This document shows, piece by piece, positions 8,744 to 16,594 of a DNA stretch of 64,000 nt; position 1 is the first letter of the stretch, and every line of letters starts with the position of its first letter. The stretch is from Psychroflexus planctonicus. GTDB lineage: Bacteria; Bacteroidota; Bacteroidia; Flavobacteriales; Flavobacteriaceae. The notes beneath the pieces are model-generated. The model had not been told where the DNA came from. It did no database searches and saw only the letters and a program-made list of their open reading frames with translations. A program made the translations under genes and the position numbers. The stretch is from positions 310,001 through 374,000 of the forward strand of contig NZ_BMGM01000001.1 in assembly GCF_014640195.1 (NCBI RefSeq). Direction: 5' to 3'.

Positions 8744-9925
8744 CTATTTATTGGTATTAGCTATTCTTACTTTTTCGTCTCTCTTTAAGGTGCGAGCGCC
8801 TTCGGTAACAATGAAGTCTCCTGCTTGTAAACCTTCTAAAATTTCGATTTTCCCTTGGTAGTTTCTACCCGGTATAACTTTTTGATATACCGCTTTGGCA
8901 ACATTGTCTTCTTGTTTTTCTAATTTGAAAACAAAAAACTCTCCCGTAGCGGTTTCTTGCAACACATTTTCTGAAACCTTGATGGCTTCATTATTGGTGT
9001 AGTCATTCAATTGAAGCGTTGCTATTAAGTTGGGTTTCACGTATTCAATAGAATCGGGAACACTTACACGAACTCTAAAATTACGGTTGCTGTCTTCAAT
9101 AAAACTGGAAACGCGATCTACTTTGGCTTCAAATGAAGTTTCCAAAGCTCTAAGGTTTACAATACTTTCAGTGTCTTTATCAATTTTGCCTACGTAGGTT
9201 TCGGGTACGTTGGCTTCAATGTACATATTGCGCAAATTCACAACTCTAAAAAGCGCATTTTGGTTTTGCATCACTACTTGACCGCGGTCGGTAATTACTT
9301 CATCAACTACGCCATCAAAAGGAGCTCTTATTTCGGCTTTTGCCAATTGCTGCTGCATTTGTTTAACCGAATTGTCGATTTGCTCAAAACCAGTTTTGGC
9401 TTCCAAAAATTGAATTTCAGAACCGATGTTTTCATCCCATAAACGTTCTTGGCGTTCGAATCTAGTTTTTACCAATTCGCGTTGAGCCCTTAATTCTTGC
9501 AATTGATTTTGCATACCGCCATCGTCAATTCTAGCTAACAATTGTCCTTTTTTTACGCGGTCGCCTTCTTGAATGTAGATGTTTGTTAACACACCTGTGA
9601 ACTCTGGATAAATTAAAAGATTTTCATCTGTGGTAACATTTCCTTGTACTTTGATGTAGTGTTTGAAATTGGACTTTTCAACTTGTTCTGCTTCCACTAA
9701 GGAATATTTACTTTTGTCTTCAAAAGCCAACAATTTTTCGTTTACGCGTTCTAAATCGGTAGTTACTTTGCGTTGTTCTGCGTACAACTCTTCCTTTAAC
9801 TGCTGAATTTCTTCCTTGTTGTTGTTCTCAAGGATTTCATCGATATTTCTTTCGTTTTCCTTGTCGCCACAAGCAATTAACATCAAGGCGAAAAAAAGGA
9901 AGTATATGGTGTTTTTTGTTTTCAT
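8744..9925 (-). CDS. RND efflux periplasmic adaptor (membrane fusion lipoprotein)
   Basis: This 393-residue HlyD/AcrA-like adaptor bridges the RND pump and the TolC channel. A lipobox (LMLIAC, Cys19) shows anchoring as a lipoprotein. A heptad-rich helix (residues about 25-65) is followed by a lipoyl half-motif (VQGNVTTDENLLIYPEF), a coiled-coil hairpin (about 130-190), the second lipoyl half IRAPFDGVVDEV, and beta-barrel and membrane-proximal domains. I chose the ATG at 9925 over the upstream TTG at 9931 because it begins a normal lipoprotein signal. It sits 9 nt after the TolC gene and 1 nt before the pump. Confidence 0.92.
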   Translation of the reverse strand: MKTKNTIYFLFFALMLIACGDKENERNIDEILENNNKEEIQQLKEELYAEQRKVTTDLERVNEKLLAFEDKSKYSLVEAEQVEKSNFKHYIKVQGNVTTDENLLIYPEFTGVLTNIYIQEGDRVKKGQLLARIDDGGMQNQLQELRAQRELVKTRFERQERLWDENIGSEIQFLEAKTGFEQIDNSVKQMQQQLAKAEIRAPFDGVVDEVITDRGQVVMQNQNALFRVVNLRNMYIEANVPETYVGKIDKDTESIVNLRALETSFEAKVDRVSSFIEDSNRNFRVRVSVPDSIEYVKPNLIATLQLNDYTNNEAIKVSENVLQETATGEFFVFKLEKQEDNVAKAVYQKVIPGRNYQGKIEILEGLQAGDFIVTEGARTLKRDEKVRIANTNK

Positions 9926-9934
9926 GGTCAAATA

Positions 9935-11293
9935 TTATCGGGTGATGGGTTTGTTAAGTATGGTTTCTAATTCTGCTTTAGCGGTGATGATGTTGAGCAT
10001 GGCTTGCAAATATTCGTTTTGAGCTGAATACAGTTGTTGTTGGGCCTGGCGTAATTCAAAACTAGTGGCGATGCCTTCTTTAAATTTCACATCGTTTTTA
10101 TGTTCGATGCGTTCGGCTAAATCTAAATTACGTTGCGATGTAATGTAAGATTCCGCTGCATATTTAAAATCTGATTTGGCTCTGCTAGCATCTAACTTGA
10201 GTTGTTGGGTAGATTGTTCTAAATCTACTTCGGCTTGTTCTAGAGCAATTTCGGCACGTTGACTTCTAGCGCTTCGCTTCAATGAACTAAAAATGGGAAC
10301 ATTTAAACTCACTCCTACGGTTGAAAAATCGAACCAATCGGCATCAGAACTCAAAAAATTGAAGTCATCATTAAATGACAAATAGCCATAATTAGCAAAA
10401 GCACTTAAAGTTGGGAGCGCCTTGCTGCGTTCTAATTTCCACTCCAATTCGCGTTGTCTTACTAAATTGTCTGCAATTTTAAAATCGATATTGCTCTCTA
10501 CATTTAGCTCTTCATCTAGTAAATCTTCTTCCATTAAGTTTTGTTGAGCTAATTCGGTTAAACCGTCTGTCAATTCAACCGAAACATCAATAGGAATACC
10601 CAAGACAAAATTCAAGGTTTCTTTGGTGATTTGCTGATTTCTTTTGGCATTTCGCAACTCGTTTTCCAATTGCAAAACCGTAATTTCCAATTGTTCAACA
10701 TCTTCTTCTTCGGCTAAACCGTTTTCAAAAATGGCTTTGGTTTCTTGAAAGTTGCTTTGCGCATTGGCTAAGTTTCGTTCGATAATGGCAAGAGATTCTT
10801 CCATCAACAAAACGTTTCCATAGGCGTCAACTACGGCTTTTCTGACTTCTAATTGAGTTTTTTCTTCAAAGTTGGCAGAATACTTCAAGAAGGTTTTGGC
10901 TGCCCGCAATGCCACAATGTACGAACCATCAAAAATCAATTGGTTTAAGGTTGCTGTAGCATTGACGTTTTGCCTTGTAGAAAACTGAACAGGCACAAAA
11001 GTTCCAGGTTCTCCGCCCGTAATTTCTGCTGGCAGCGGCGTAACTTGAATAATGGGATTGTATTGGTAATCTACATTGGCATTAATTTGCGGCAATCCAT
11101 CTGCTGTGGTTTCCCATTTTTGTTTCATGGCTGCCAAGACGTCTTTTCTGGCGTTGATGGCATTGTAGCTGCTGTCTACTGCAAATGCAATAGCTTCTTG
11201 CAAAGAAAATTGATAGGATTTTTGGTTTTCTTCTTGCGAATAGCCCAAAAAACCCATCAACAGCATGAGTGTAATTATGTAATTTTTGTACAT
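9935..11293 (-). CDS. TolC family outer-membrane efflux protein
   Basis: This 452-residue outer-membrane factor provides the exit duct for the RND pump encoded downstream. It has an N-terminal signal (MYKNYIITLMLLMGFLGYS, cleaved near AQ-like SQEEN) and two long helical repeats rich in Q, A, E and L, typical of OEP domains. The closing repeat ends with QAMLNIITAKAELETILNK. The ATG at 11293 overlaps the TGA of the upstream tetR gene by one base (TGATG), which implies translational coupling; a GTG at 11296 is an alternative start. Confidence 0.92.
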   Translation of the reverse strand: MYKNYIITLMLLMGFLGYSQEENQKSYQFSLQEAIAFAVDSSYNAINARKDVLAAMKQKWETTADGLPQINANVDYQYNPIIQVTPLPAEITGGEPGTFVPVQFSTRQNVNATATLNQLIFDGSYIVALRAAKTFLKYSANFEEKTQLEVRKAVVDAYGNVLLMEESLAIIERNLANAQSNFQETKAIFENGLAEEEDVEQLEITVLQLENELRNAKRNQQITKETLNFVLGIPIDVSVELTDGLTELAQQNLMEEDLLDEELNVESNIDFKIADNLVRQRELEWKLERSKALPTLSAFANYGYLSFNDDFNFLSSDADWFDFSTVGVSLNVPIFSSLKRSARSQRAEIALEQAEVDLEQSTQQLKLDASRAKSDFKYAAESYITSQRNLDLAERIEHKNDVKFKEGIATSFELRQAQQQLYSAQNEYLQAMLNIITAKAELETILNKPITR

Positions 11294-11892
11294 CACGTGG
11301 TTATTTCTATTTGTTTTAATATTTCTAATCCTTTTGGCGTTACGATACTGCGTAAATGATAAGCTAAAAACTCTTCATACAATTGCTTTGGTGTTAAATC
11401 TGTATTCTTAAACAATTCTTCGTTTTTAAGATTCAGCATTCCTGAAATGTACAGTCTAGTTATAAAGGTTTCGTTTAAGTTTGCTCTGTAATATCCTTTT
11501 TTAATACCGCGCGTAAGGTTTACACTGCAACATTCGTCCATTTTGCAAACCTGATTATCTCGAAGGCGTTGGTATATTTCAGGATAATATTTCTGCATCT
11601 GAAATTGCGGAGAAGCTTTTTCGTCTTTCAGGCGTTTCAACACGCAGCGTTTGATTTCAAACAATTCTTCTATGGGATTGAAGTCTGCTTTCATAATGGC
11701 ATCAATTTCCTGTTGAATTTCATCACTGATAAATCGAGCAACTTCTTCAATTAAATGCGCTTTGTTGTTGAAGTATTCGTAGATGGTTTTTTTGGAAACG
11801 CCCATTTCTGATGCTATGTAATCCATAGTTACGCTCTTGAAACCATATTCCAAAAACAACTCCGAAGACTTATGTATAATTTTATCTTTCAT
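11293..11892 (-). CDS. TetR/AcrR family transcriptional regulator
   Basis: This 199-residue one-component regulator is the first gene of the efflux operon. The N-terminal helix-turn-helix covers residues about 16-50, with MDYIASEMGVSKKTIYEYF as the helix-turn-helix and recognition core. The rest is the variable all-helical ligand domain. The ATG at 11892 is preferred over a TTG at 11901, because the TTG lies within the -7 box TACTTTTG. By family analogy it represses its own operon and is released by a pump substrate. The matching candidate operator is the palindrome at 11908-11941. Confidence 0.92.
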   Translation of the reverse strand: MKDKIIHKSSELFLEYGFKSVTMDYIASEMGVSKKTIYEYFNNKAHLIEEVARFISDEIQQEIDAIMKADFNPIEELFEIKRCVLKRLKDEKASPQFQMQKYYPEIYQRLRDNQVCKMDECCSVNLTRGIKKGYYRANLNETFITRLYISGMLNLKNEELFKNTDLTPKQLYEEFLAYHLRSIVTPKGLEILKQIEITT

Positions 11893-11898
11893 CGGGCA

Positions 11899-11906
11899 CA
11901 AAAGTA
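11899..11906 (-). promoter_or_regulatory. -7 box of the tetR-efflux operon
   Basis: TACTTTTG on the minus strand matches the Bacteroidota -7 consensus TAnnTTTG and ends six bases before the tetR ATG. The transcript would therefore be leaderless or nearly so. No good -33 TTTG is visible at the usual spacing. Confidence 0.5.
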
Positions 11907-11907
11907 A

Positions 11908-11941
11908 TTCGGAAACTTTGAATACTTTTAAAGTTTCCGAA
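11908..11941. promoter_or_regulatory. Candidate TetR operator palindrome
   Basis: TTCGGAAACTTT (11908-11919) and AAAGTTTCCGAA (11930-11941) are perfect 12-bp inverted repeats around a 10-bp spacer. The element starts 2 bp upstream of the -7 box and covers the spacer and -33 region. Bound regulator there would block RNA polymerase, consistent with autorepression of the efflux operon. The sequence is seen; the binding is inferred. Confidence 0.65.
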
Positions 11942-12059
11942 GTTTTAATGTTAGTTTAACATTGATAGTTTATCAAGTAAGTGAATTTGAAATGCAGTAA
12001 AAAGTAGCTTTATGTATAGCTAAATTTTAGGTTGTTAAGTTAGATTGAAGCAGACGGAT

Positions 12060-12360
12060 GAAAAAAATGTCAGGGCGCTGCCCCTTAAATTTATTATCTT
12101 GGCTTCTTTAATTATTAACATATCAGGGCTATCGCCCCTTAGATTTGAAAAATCAAAAATGGTTTTACTGATTTATTGTCATTCCTTTTTTAAAATGATA
12201 TTTAATAATACCTAGCAAAAAAACATATAATCTATTCAAATGTTCGGTTTAATGAAGACATTTTTTTATTCAATATAAAAATTTGGGGGCAGCGCCCACA
12301 AATCTTAATAATTTAGCTTGCGTACTTACATCAAGGGGCAGCGCCCTGAAATCTTGAAAT
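12060..12360. repeat. Four GGGCGCTGCCCC-type repeats in inverted arrangement
   Basis: Two copies face one way, CAGGGCGCTGCCCCTT (12071-12086) and a variant with CTAT in the centre (12124-12140). Two face the other way, GGGGGCAGCGCCCACA (12285-12300) and AAGGGGCAGCGCCCTG (12333-12348). Each is itself a short palindrome, and they are strikingly GC-rich against the AT-rich surroundings. The same core recurs at about 58816 and 59071. No gene is visible in this part of the interval. Confidence 0.7.
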
Positions 12361-12419
12361 CACATCAATTGTAATAAGATGTTTTTATTTTATAATGAAT
12401 GCTGTTTAGTCAACTGAAA

Positions 12420-12560
12420 ACTCCTAGCCCCGGTAGTAGTGGAAATCTATTTTGGCTTATGGGCAAGTAGGAAACGAACAAAAGAGCGACCCTAGAAGCT
12501 CCTTTTGTGAAGATTGAATACGCCCATAAGCCAAAAAAATTAAAACGGATAACGGGTTCT
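12420..12560 (+). ncRNA. Structured RNA candidate (resembles the Flavo-1 motif)
   Basis: TAGCCCCGGTAGTAGTGG opens the element and CGGATAACGGG closes it, so CCCG (12429-12432) can pair with CGGG (12553-12556). Inside, TTTTGGCTTATGGGC (12450-12464) pairs perfectly with GCCCATAAGCCAAAA (12522-12536), giving a 15-bp stem. From memory, the pattern AGCCCCG...AG.GG...GGATAGCGGG is characteristic of a conserved RNA widespread in Flavobacteriia (Rfam Flavo-1), whose function is unknown. It lies about 100 nt upstream of the polyprenyl synthetase gene on the same strand. The overlapping minus-strand open frame has no recognisable protein character. Confidence 0.5.
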
Positions 12561-12660
12561 TGGCTTCTGATTGAATTTTTATAAATGGATGCCAATTTTT
12601 TATTTTGTTTTAGAATTTTGTTGAAAAAAAAGCTTTGTTTTGCCTTCAAAGCAAAGTAGA

Positions 12661-13635
12661 ATGAAATCAGTGTCCAAATACCAGCAGGCGTTTTTAACTT
12701 ATATGAAGGCTCAAAATTTTGAGAAAAAACCTGAGGGTCTTTACGAACCCATAGATTACATCTTGCATTTGGGCGGAAAACGCTTGCGTCCTGTATTGGT
12801 TTTGATGGCTGCAGAAGCTTTTGGTGCCGATGTAAAAAAAGCTTTGCCTGCTGCAATGGCCATTGAAACATTTCATAACTTTAGTTTGGTTCATGATGAC
12901 ATTATGGACGATGCGCCTTTGCGGCGTGGAAAAGATACGGTACATGAAAAATGGGATGTGAACACAGGAATTTTATCGGGTGATGCCATGCTTATACAAG
13001 CTTATCAGCAATTTGAAACTTATGATGCTGAATTGTTTAAAGCTTTGATGCAATTGTTTTCTAAAACAGCTCAAGAAGTCTGCGAAGGCCAACAATACGA
13101 TGTAGATTTTGAAGAGCGAGACGATGTTACTATAGCCGAATATTTGCACATGATTGAATACAAAACCGCAGTTTTGGTTGCGGCGGCTATGCAAATGGGA
13201 AGTATGATTGCAGGTGCAAATGAAGCTAACCAAGAATTGATTTATCAATTTGGTTTGCAATTGGGCATTGCTTTTCAGCTGCAGGATGATTACTTAGATG
13301 CTTTTGGAAATCCAGAAAACTTTGGTAAAAAAGTAGGTGGCGATATTGCTGAAAACAAAAAAACCTATTTGTACTTAAAAGCGCTTGAGTTAGCAAGTAA
13401 AGATGAAGCACAGCAATTAAGACATTTATACAGCTTACAACCCGAAGATGATTCTGCTAAAATTGAAAATGCAAAGCAGATTTTTGAAGACAGCGGTGCA
13501 GCAAAAGCAAGTTTGGATGCCATTGAAAAATACACCACTTCTGCTTTTGAAAATTTGAATAAACTAGACATTGCTTCTCCTTATAAAGAAGCCTTTACCG
13601 ATTTTGGAAACTGGTTGATGAATAGAAAACATTGA
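12661..13635 (+). CDS. Polyprenyl synthetase (isoprenyl diphosphate synthase)
   Basis: This 324-residue enzyme elongates allylic diphosphates with isopentenyl diphosphate in isoprenoid synthesis (quinone side chains or carrier lipids). GGKRLRP near residues 36-42 binds diphosphate. The first aspartate-rich motif DDIMDDAPLRRG begins near residue 79, and the second, QLQDDYLDAFG, lies near 207-217. A GQQYDVDFE region sits between them. I placed the start at ATG 12661 (MKSVSKYQ) rather than the in-frame TTG at 12640. Product chain length cannot be decided by eye; geranylgeranyl or longer products are typical for Bacteroidota homologues of this size. Confidence 0.92.
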   Translation: MKSVSKYQQAFLTYMKAQNFEKKPEGLYEPIDYILHLGGKRLRPVLVLMAAEAFGADVKKALPAAMAIETFHNFSLVHDDIMDDAPLRRGKDTVHEKWDVNTGILSGDAMLIQAYQQFETYDAELFKALMQLFSKTAQEVCEGQQYDVDFEERDDVTIAEYLHMIEYKTAVLVAAAMQMGSMIAGANEANQELIYQFGLQLGIAFQLQDDYLDAFGNPENFGKKVGGDIAENKKTYLYLKALELASKDEAQQLRHLYSLQPEDDSAKIENAKQIFEDSGAAKASLDAIEKYTTSAFENLNKLDIASPYKEAFTDFGNWLMNRKH

Positions 13636-13672
13636 TTTGAAATCTGAGTTATCATCTAGCGATTAATAACAA

Positions 13673-13703
13673 TTGTATAACACAGTGTTATTTGTTATAT
13701 TTG
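13673..13703 (+). promoter_or_regulatory. Promoter of the YafQ-type toxin-antitoxin operon
   Basis: TTG at 13673-13675 and TATATTTG at 13696-13703 are 20 bp apart and match the Bacteroidota -33/-7 arrangement. The antitoxin ATG follows at 13717. A perfect palindrome fills the spacer (13677-13691). Confidence 0.6.
13677..13691. promoter_or_regulatory. Operator palindrome of the toxin-antitoxin operon
   Basis: ATAACAC-A-GTGTTAT is a perfect 7+1+7 palindrome lying entirely between the -33 and -7 boxes. Ribbon-helix-helix antitoxins normally bind such sites to repress their own operon, so this is the best candidate operator. The binding itself is inferred. Confidence 0.65.
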
Positions 13704-13716
13704 AAAAAAATTCATC

Positions 13717-13944
13717 ATGAGTAACAAGATTCAAACCGCTGTGAGATTAGATAAAGATTTGTTGAAACTTTTAAAAGAAAAAGCAAAAGCGAATCAAAGA
13801 AGCCTGAATAACTACATAGAATGGTTATTGTATGAAGATGTAGGGAAAATTCCAAATGATTTAACTAAAGCAGCTATAGAAGAAGCTCAAACAGGAAAGT
13901 TAGAATCAGTAGAAGATGTAGATGATTTTCTTGCTAAATTTTAG
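13717..13944 (+). CDS. Antitoxin, ribbon-helix-helix type (partner of YafQ-like toxin)
   Basis: This 75-residue protein starts with an Arc-like ribbon-helix-helix: strand QTAVRLD followed by two helices, DLLKLLKEKAKANQ and SLNNYIEWLLY. Its acidic C-terminal tail (residues about 45-75, ending VEDVDDFLAKF) resembles the toxin-wrapping segment of type II antitoxins. The toxin gene starts 8 nt downstream, so the two form one operon. It should neutralise the toxin and autoregulate through the palindrome in its promoter. Confidence 0.85.
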   Translation: MSNKIQTAVRLDKDLLKLLKEKAKANQRSLNNYIEWLLYEDVGKIPNDLTKAAIEEAQTGKLESVEDVDDFLAKF

Positions 13945-13952
13945 ATAAGAAA

Positions 13953-14234
13953 ATGTATCGCTTAGAAGTTACAGGTCAATTTAAAAAGGATTTGAAAAAA
14001 GTCAAAAAAAGAGCAAAGGATTTTGAACTTACTCGGCATCTACTTTTAAATTTGCAATCCAAAGGAAAAGATGGAGTTCCTCCAAAAATGAAGCCCAATC
14101 AATTAATTGGAAATTATAAAAATCATTGGGAATGTCACATCAAACCCGATTTGTTAATTATCTGGTTTCAAATTGAAAATCCAAAAACCATCAAGTTGAT
14201 TAGAATTGGATCACATTCTGATTTATTCAACTAG
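13953..14234 (+). CDS. YafQ-family mRNA interferase toxin
   Basis: This 93-residue RelE-superfamily toxin starts with MYRLEVTGQFKKDLKKVKKR. It has the YafQ signature LIGNYKNHWECHIKPDLLI and ends with RIGSHSDLF, whose His88 corresponds to the catalytic histidine of E. coli YafQ. Members cleave mRNA on the ribosome. The length is normal and no residue looks damaged. It is paired with the ribbon-helix-helix antitoxin 8 nt upstream. Confidence 0.9.
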   Translation: MYRLEVTGQFKKDLKKVKKRAKDFELTRHLLLNLQSKGKDGVPPKMKPNQLIGNYKNHWECHIKPDLLIIWFQIENPKTIKLIRIGSHSDLFN

Positions 14235-14286
14235 AAAAAAACTCAGGTTTGAATTCAGAAAAATATGAAATAGCTAAATATTAAAA

Positions 14287-14907
14287 ATGAACACGTATTT
14301 TATATCAGGCATCGGAACCGAAGTAGGGAAGACTTTAATTTCTGCCATTGTGGTGGAAGCTTTGCAAGCAGATTACTGGAAACCCATTCAGGCAGGCGAT
14401 TTACAAAACAGCGACACACACAAAGTGAAAAACTTAGTGAGCAACTCCACTTCTCATTTTTTTGAAAATGCCTATGCATTGCAAACACCTATGAGTCCAC
14501 ATGCAGCTGCTGAAATAGACAACATACGAATTGATTTAGCTAACATAAAACGTCCAAAAATCAACAATAATCTAGTAATTGAAGGCGCTGGCGGTTTGCT
14601 GGTTCCGTTGAATGATGAAGACTGCATTATCGATTTAATGCAAGCTGAAGACAAAATCATTTTGGTTTCTAGGCATTATTTGGGAAGCATTAATCATACT
14701 TTACTTTCTATTGAAGCCTTACAACAACGTGGATTCATACAAATAGGAATTATTTTTAGTGGTGATGAGCATCCTACTACAGAATCGATTATTTTGCAAA
14801 AAACCAACGCAAAGTTTTTAGGAAGAATTCCTGAGTTAAAAACCATCAACAAAGAACGAGTTGCCACTGAAGCTGCAAAATTGCGAAATAGTTTAATGGA
14901 GTTTTAG
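14287..14907 (+). CDS. bioD: Dethiobiotin synthase BioD
   Basis: This 206-residue ATP-dependent enzyme converts 7,8-diaminopelargonate and CO2 to dethiobiotin, the penultimate step of biotin synthesis. The P-loop SGIGTEVGKT lies at residues 7-16, followed by the substrate-binding WKPIQAGD near 34-41. EGAGGLLVPL near 99-108 contributes the metal and carboxylate site. No bioA, bioF or bioB gene lies beside it, so the pathway is split or the rest lies elsewhere. It follows the toxin-antitoxin pair by about 50 nt but need not be co-transcribed with it. Confidence 0.93.
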   Translation: MNTYFISGIGTEVGKTLISAIVVEALQADYWKPIQAGDLQNSDTHKVKNLVSNSTSHFFENAYALQTPMSPHAAAEIDNIRIDLANIKRPKINNNLVIEGAGGLLVPLNDEDCIIDLMQAEDKIILVSRHYLGSINHTLLSIEALQQRGFIQIGIIFSGDEHPTTESIILQKTNAKFLGRIPELKTINKERVATEAAKLRNSLMEF

Positions 14908-15242
14908 TTTTGCTTGGAAAACTCGGATTTGTAATCGGATAGCTCGGATTTGAAATCCGAGACATCAAACCTTTGCTTTAGGCATTATCTCAACGTATAA
15001 CTCAGAAATTTTATATGGTTAAATTTCTGAAAAATATAAAATGCTAAACTAATAGCAAAGTCGATAATTCGGATAGCTCGGATTTGTAATCCAAGACAAC
15101 AAACAAAGTAATATAAATTTAAGCTGCTACTTTCCGAGTAAACTTTAAAAAACACCCTTTGCCTTTCGGCATTTCCCTCCAGGGAAAAATATTCGGATAG
15201 CTCGGATTTGTAATCCGAGACAACAAACAAAGTATTATAAAT
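14908..15242. repeat. Intergenic repeats with CTCGGATT hairpins and a duplicated gene tail
   Basis: Three hairpins of the CTCGGATT...AATCCGAG type occur at 14943-14961, 15077-15095 and 15201-15219. The stretch around the last two is a direct repeat with a 124-bp period (from about 15068 and 15192). The repeat contains the last codons and stop of the metallophosphoesterase gene: CTGCTACTTT at 15248 recurs at 15124. Apart from this duplicated tail, no gene is seen. Confidence 0.75.
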
Positions 15243-16463
15243 TTAAACTGCTACTTTGCGCTTTAACTTGATCACCGTAATTTCTGGCCAAATACCTAAA
15301 CGACCGGGATAAGCTAAATAGCCAAATCCACGGTTTACATTCAAAAATTGTCCTGCTTCTTTATAAATTCCAGCCCATTGTGGATAGCGAAATTGGACGG
15401 GAGAGAATTTAAACCAACCTGGAATTTCAATTCCAAATTGCATTCCGTGTGTGTGACCGCTTAAAGTCAATTGAAATTTTTTAGGGTGATTTTTGACTTT
15501 TGCATCCCAATGCGATGGGTCATGACTCATCAACACTTTGAAATCATTTTCGTTTAAATTTGCAGTTGCTTTGTCTAAATCTCCTTTTTGTTTAAAGCCA
15601 CCTTTTCCCCAATTTTCTACTCCAACGATGGCAATTTTTTCATTAGCTCTGTTAATTTCGTGAGCTTCATCTAACAACAATTTCCAACCCATTTCGTGTT
15701 GAATTTGCTTTATCGAATTGAAGTTATTTAATTTTTCTCTGTCCGATTCCCAGTTGTAATAATCTCCATAATCGTGGTTTCCTAAAATAGAAAACACACC
15801 GTCTTTGGCTTTCAATTTAGCAAAAGACGATTTCCAATTGTCCATTTCAGCAGCGGTATTATTCACCAAATCGCCTGTAAACAAAATGGCATCGCTTTGT
15901 TGCTGGTTAATTAAATCAATGCCGTAGTTTACCATTTCATTATTATCGAAACTTCCACAATGCAAGTCGCTAATTTGGGTGATTTGATACCCATCAAATG
16001 AAGCAGGTAAATCCTCAAATTCCAATTCGTAGGTCAGTACTTTGTAGTTGTATTTGCCTTTGTACATTCCGTAGAGCAAACCCAAAAAAGGAATGCTGCC
16101 TATGCCGATGGCCAAAGTACTTATGAATTTCCTTCGACTAGGAATTTCGAAAGAATTAGTTGTAAATAGCTTCTGAAATAACGCCGAAAAGAACCGAAAT
16201 AGGTCTTCACCAAAAAGAATAAACACAATGCTAATTTTTAATGCAGCCATACTCAACATTAAGCCGATAGCAAAGGAACGCAATCCTGTAAAAGAACCAT
16301 TTGGATTGGGAGTATTGAAACTGTAGATGATAAATGCAATTAAAGTAAGGCTAACCAAAATGTAAATGGTTAAACTCCATTTGAATTTAAAAAGCGTCCT
16401 GAAAGCTTGAAATGCGTAGACTTCAATAAGCAAGAGAATAAAAATCGGGATAATCCAGCGCAT
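15243..16463 (-). CDS. Membrane-anchored metallophosphoesterase (YkuE/YaeI-like)
   Basis: This 406-residue protein has three or four N-terminal membrane helices (residues about 1-95) and a calcineurin-like phosphoesterase domain. The dimetal motifs are ISDLHCG (about 164), LFTGDLVNN (about 195), GNHDYGDYYN (about 226), LMSHDPSHWD (about 315) and LSGHTHGMQ (about 338). All expected ligands are present. Relatives act on lipids or lipid-linked phosphates at the membrane; the substrate is unknown here. The -7 box TATATTTG lies 11 bases upstream of the ATG on the minus strand. Its 3' end is partly duplicated downstream (see repeat at 14908-15242). Confidence 0.88.
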   Translation of the reverse strand: MRWIIPIFILLLIEVYAFQAFRTLFKFKWSLTIYILVSLTLIAFIIYSFNTPNPNGSFTGLRSFAIGLMLSMAALKISIVFILFGEDLFRFFSALFQKLFTTNSFEIPSRRKFISTLAIGIGSIPFLGLLYGMYKGKYNYKVLTYELEFEDLPASFDGYQITQISDLHCGSFDNNEMVNYGIDLINQQQSDAILFTGDLVNNTAAEMDNWKSSFAKLKAKDGVFSILGNHDYGDYYNWESDREKLNNFNSIKQIQHEMGWKLLLDEAHEINRANEKIAIVGVENWGKGGFKQKGDLDKATANLNENDFKVLMSHDPSHWDAKVKNHPKKFQLTLSGHTHGMQFGIEIPGWFKFSPVQFRYPQWAGIYKEAGQFLNVNRGFGYLAYPGRLGIWPEITVIKLKRKVAV

Positions 16464-16474
16464 TTTTTTTGCTG

Positions 16475-16482
16475 CAAATATA
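16475..16482 (-). promoter_or_regulatory. -7 box upstream of the metallophosphoesterase
   Basis: TATATTTG on the minus strand matches TAnnTTTG and leaves only about 11 bases to the ATG, implying a very short leader. No -33 box is evident. Confidence 0.45.
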
Positions 16483-16594
16483 GTTTTAATAGCAGCTGCA
16501 GAAAGACTTTTAATTATTCATTAACCTATAATTAAATAGGCTAAAAGCTTCCTTTGAACTAAAGATTTTGTTTTTTTGTTGAAAATTTTTCAAT

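Noticed and set aside
12410-12871. 153-codon minus-strand open frame
   Set aside because: It overlaps the structured RNA candidate and the 5' part of the polyprenyl synthetase gene, and its translation is low in recognisable structure.
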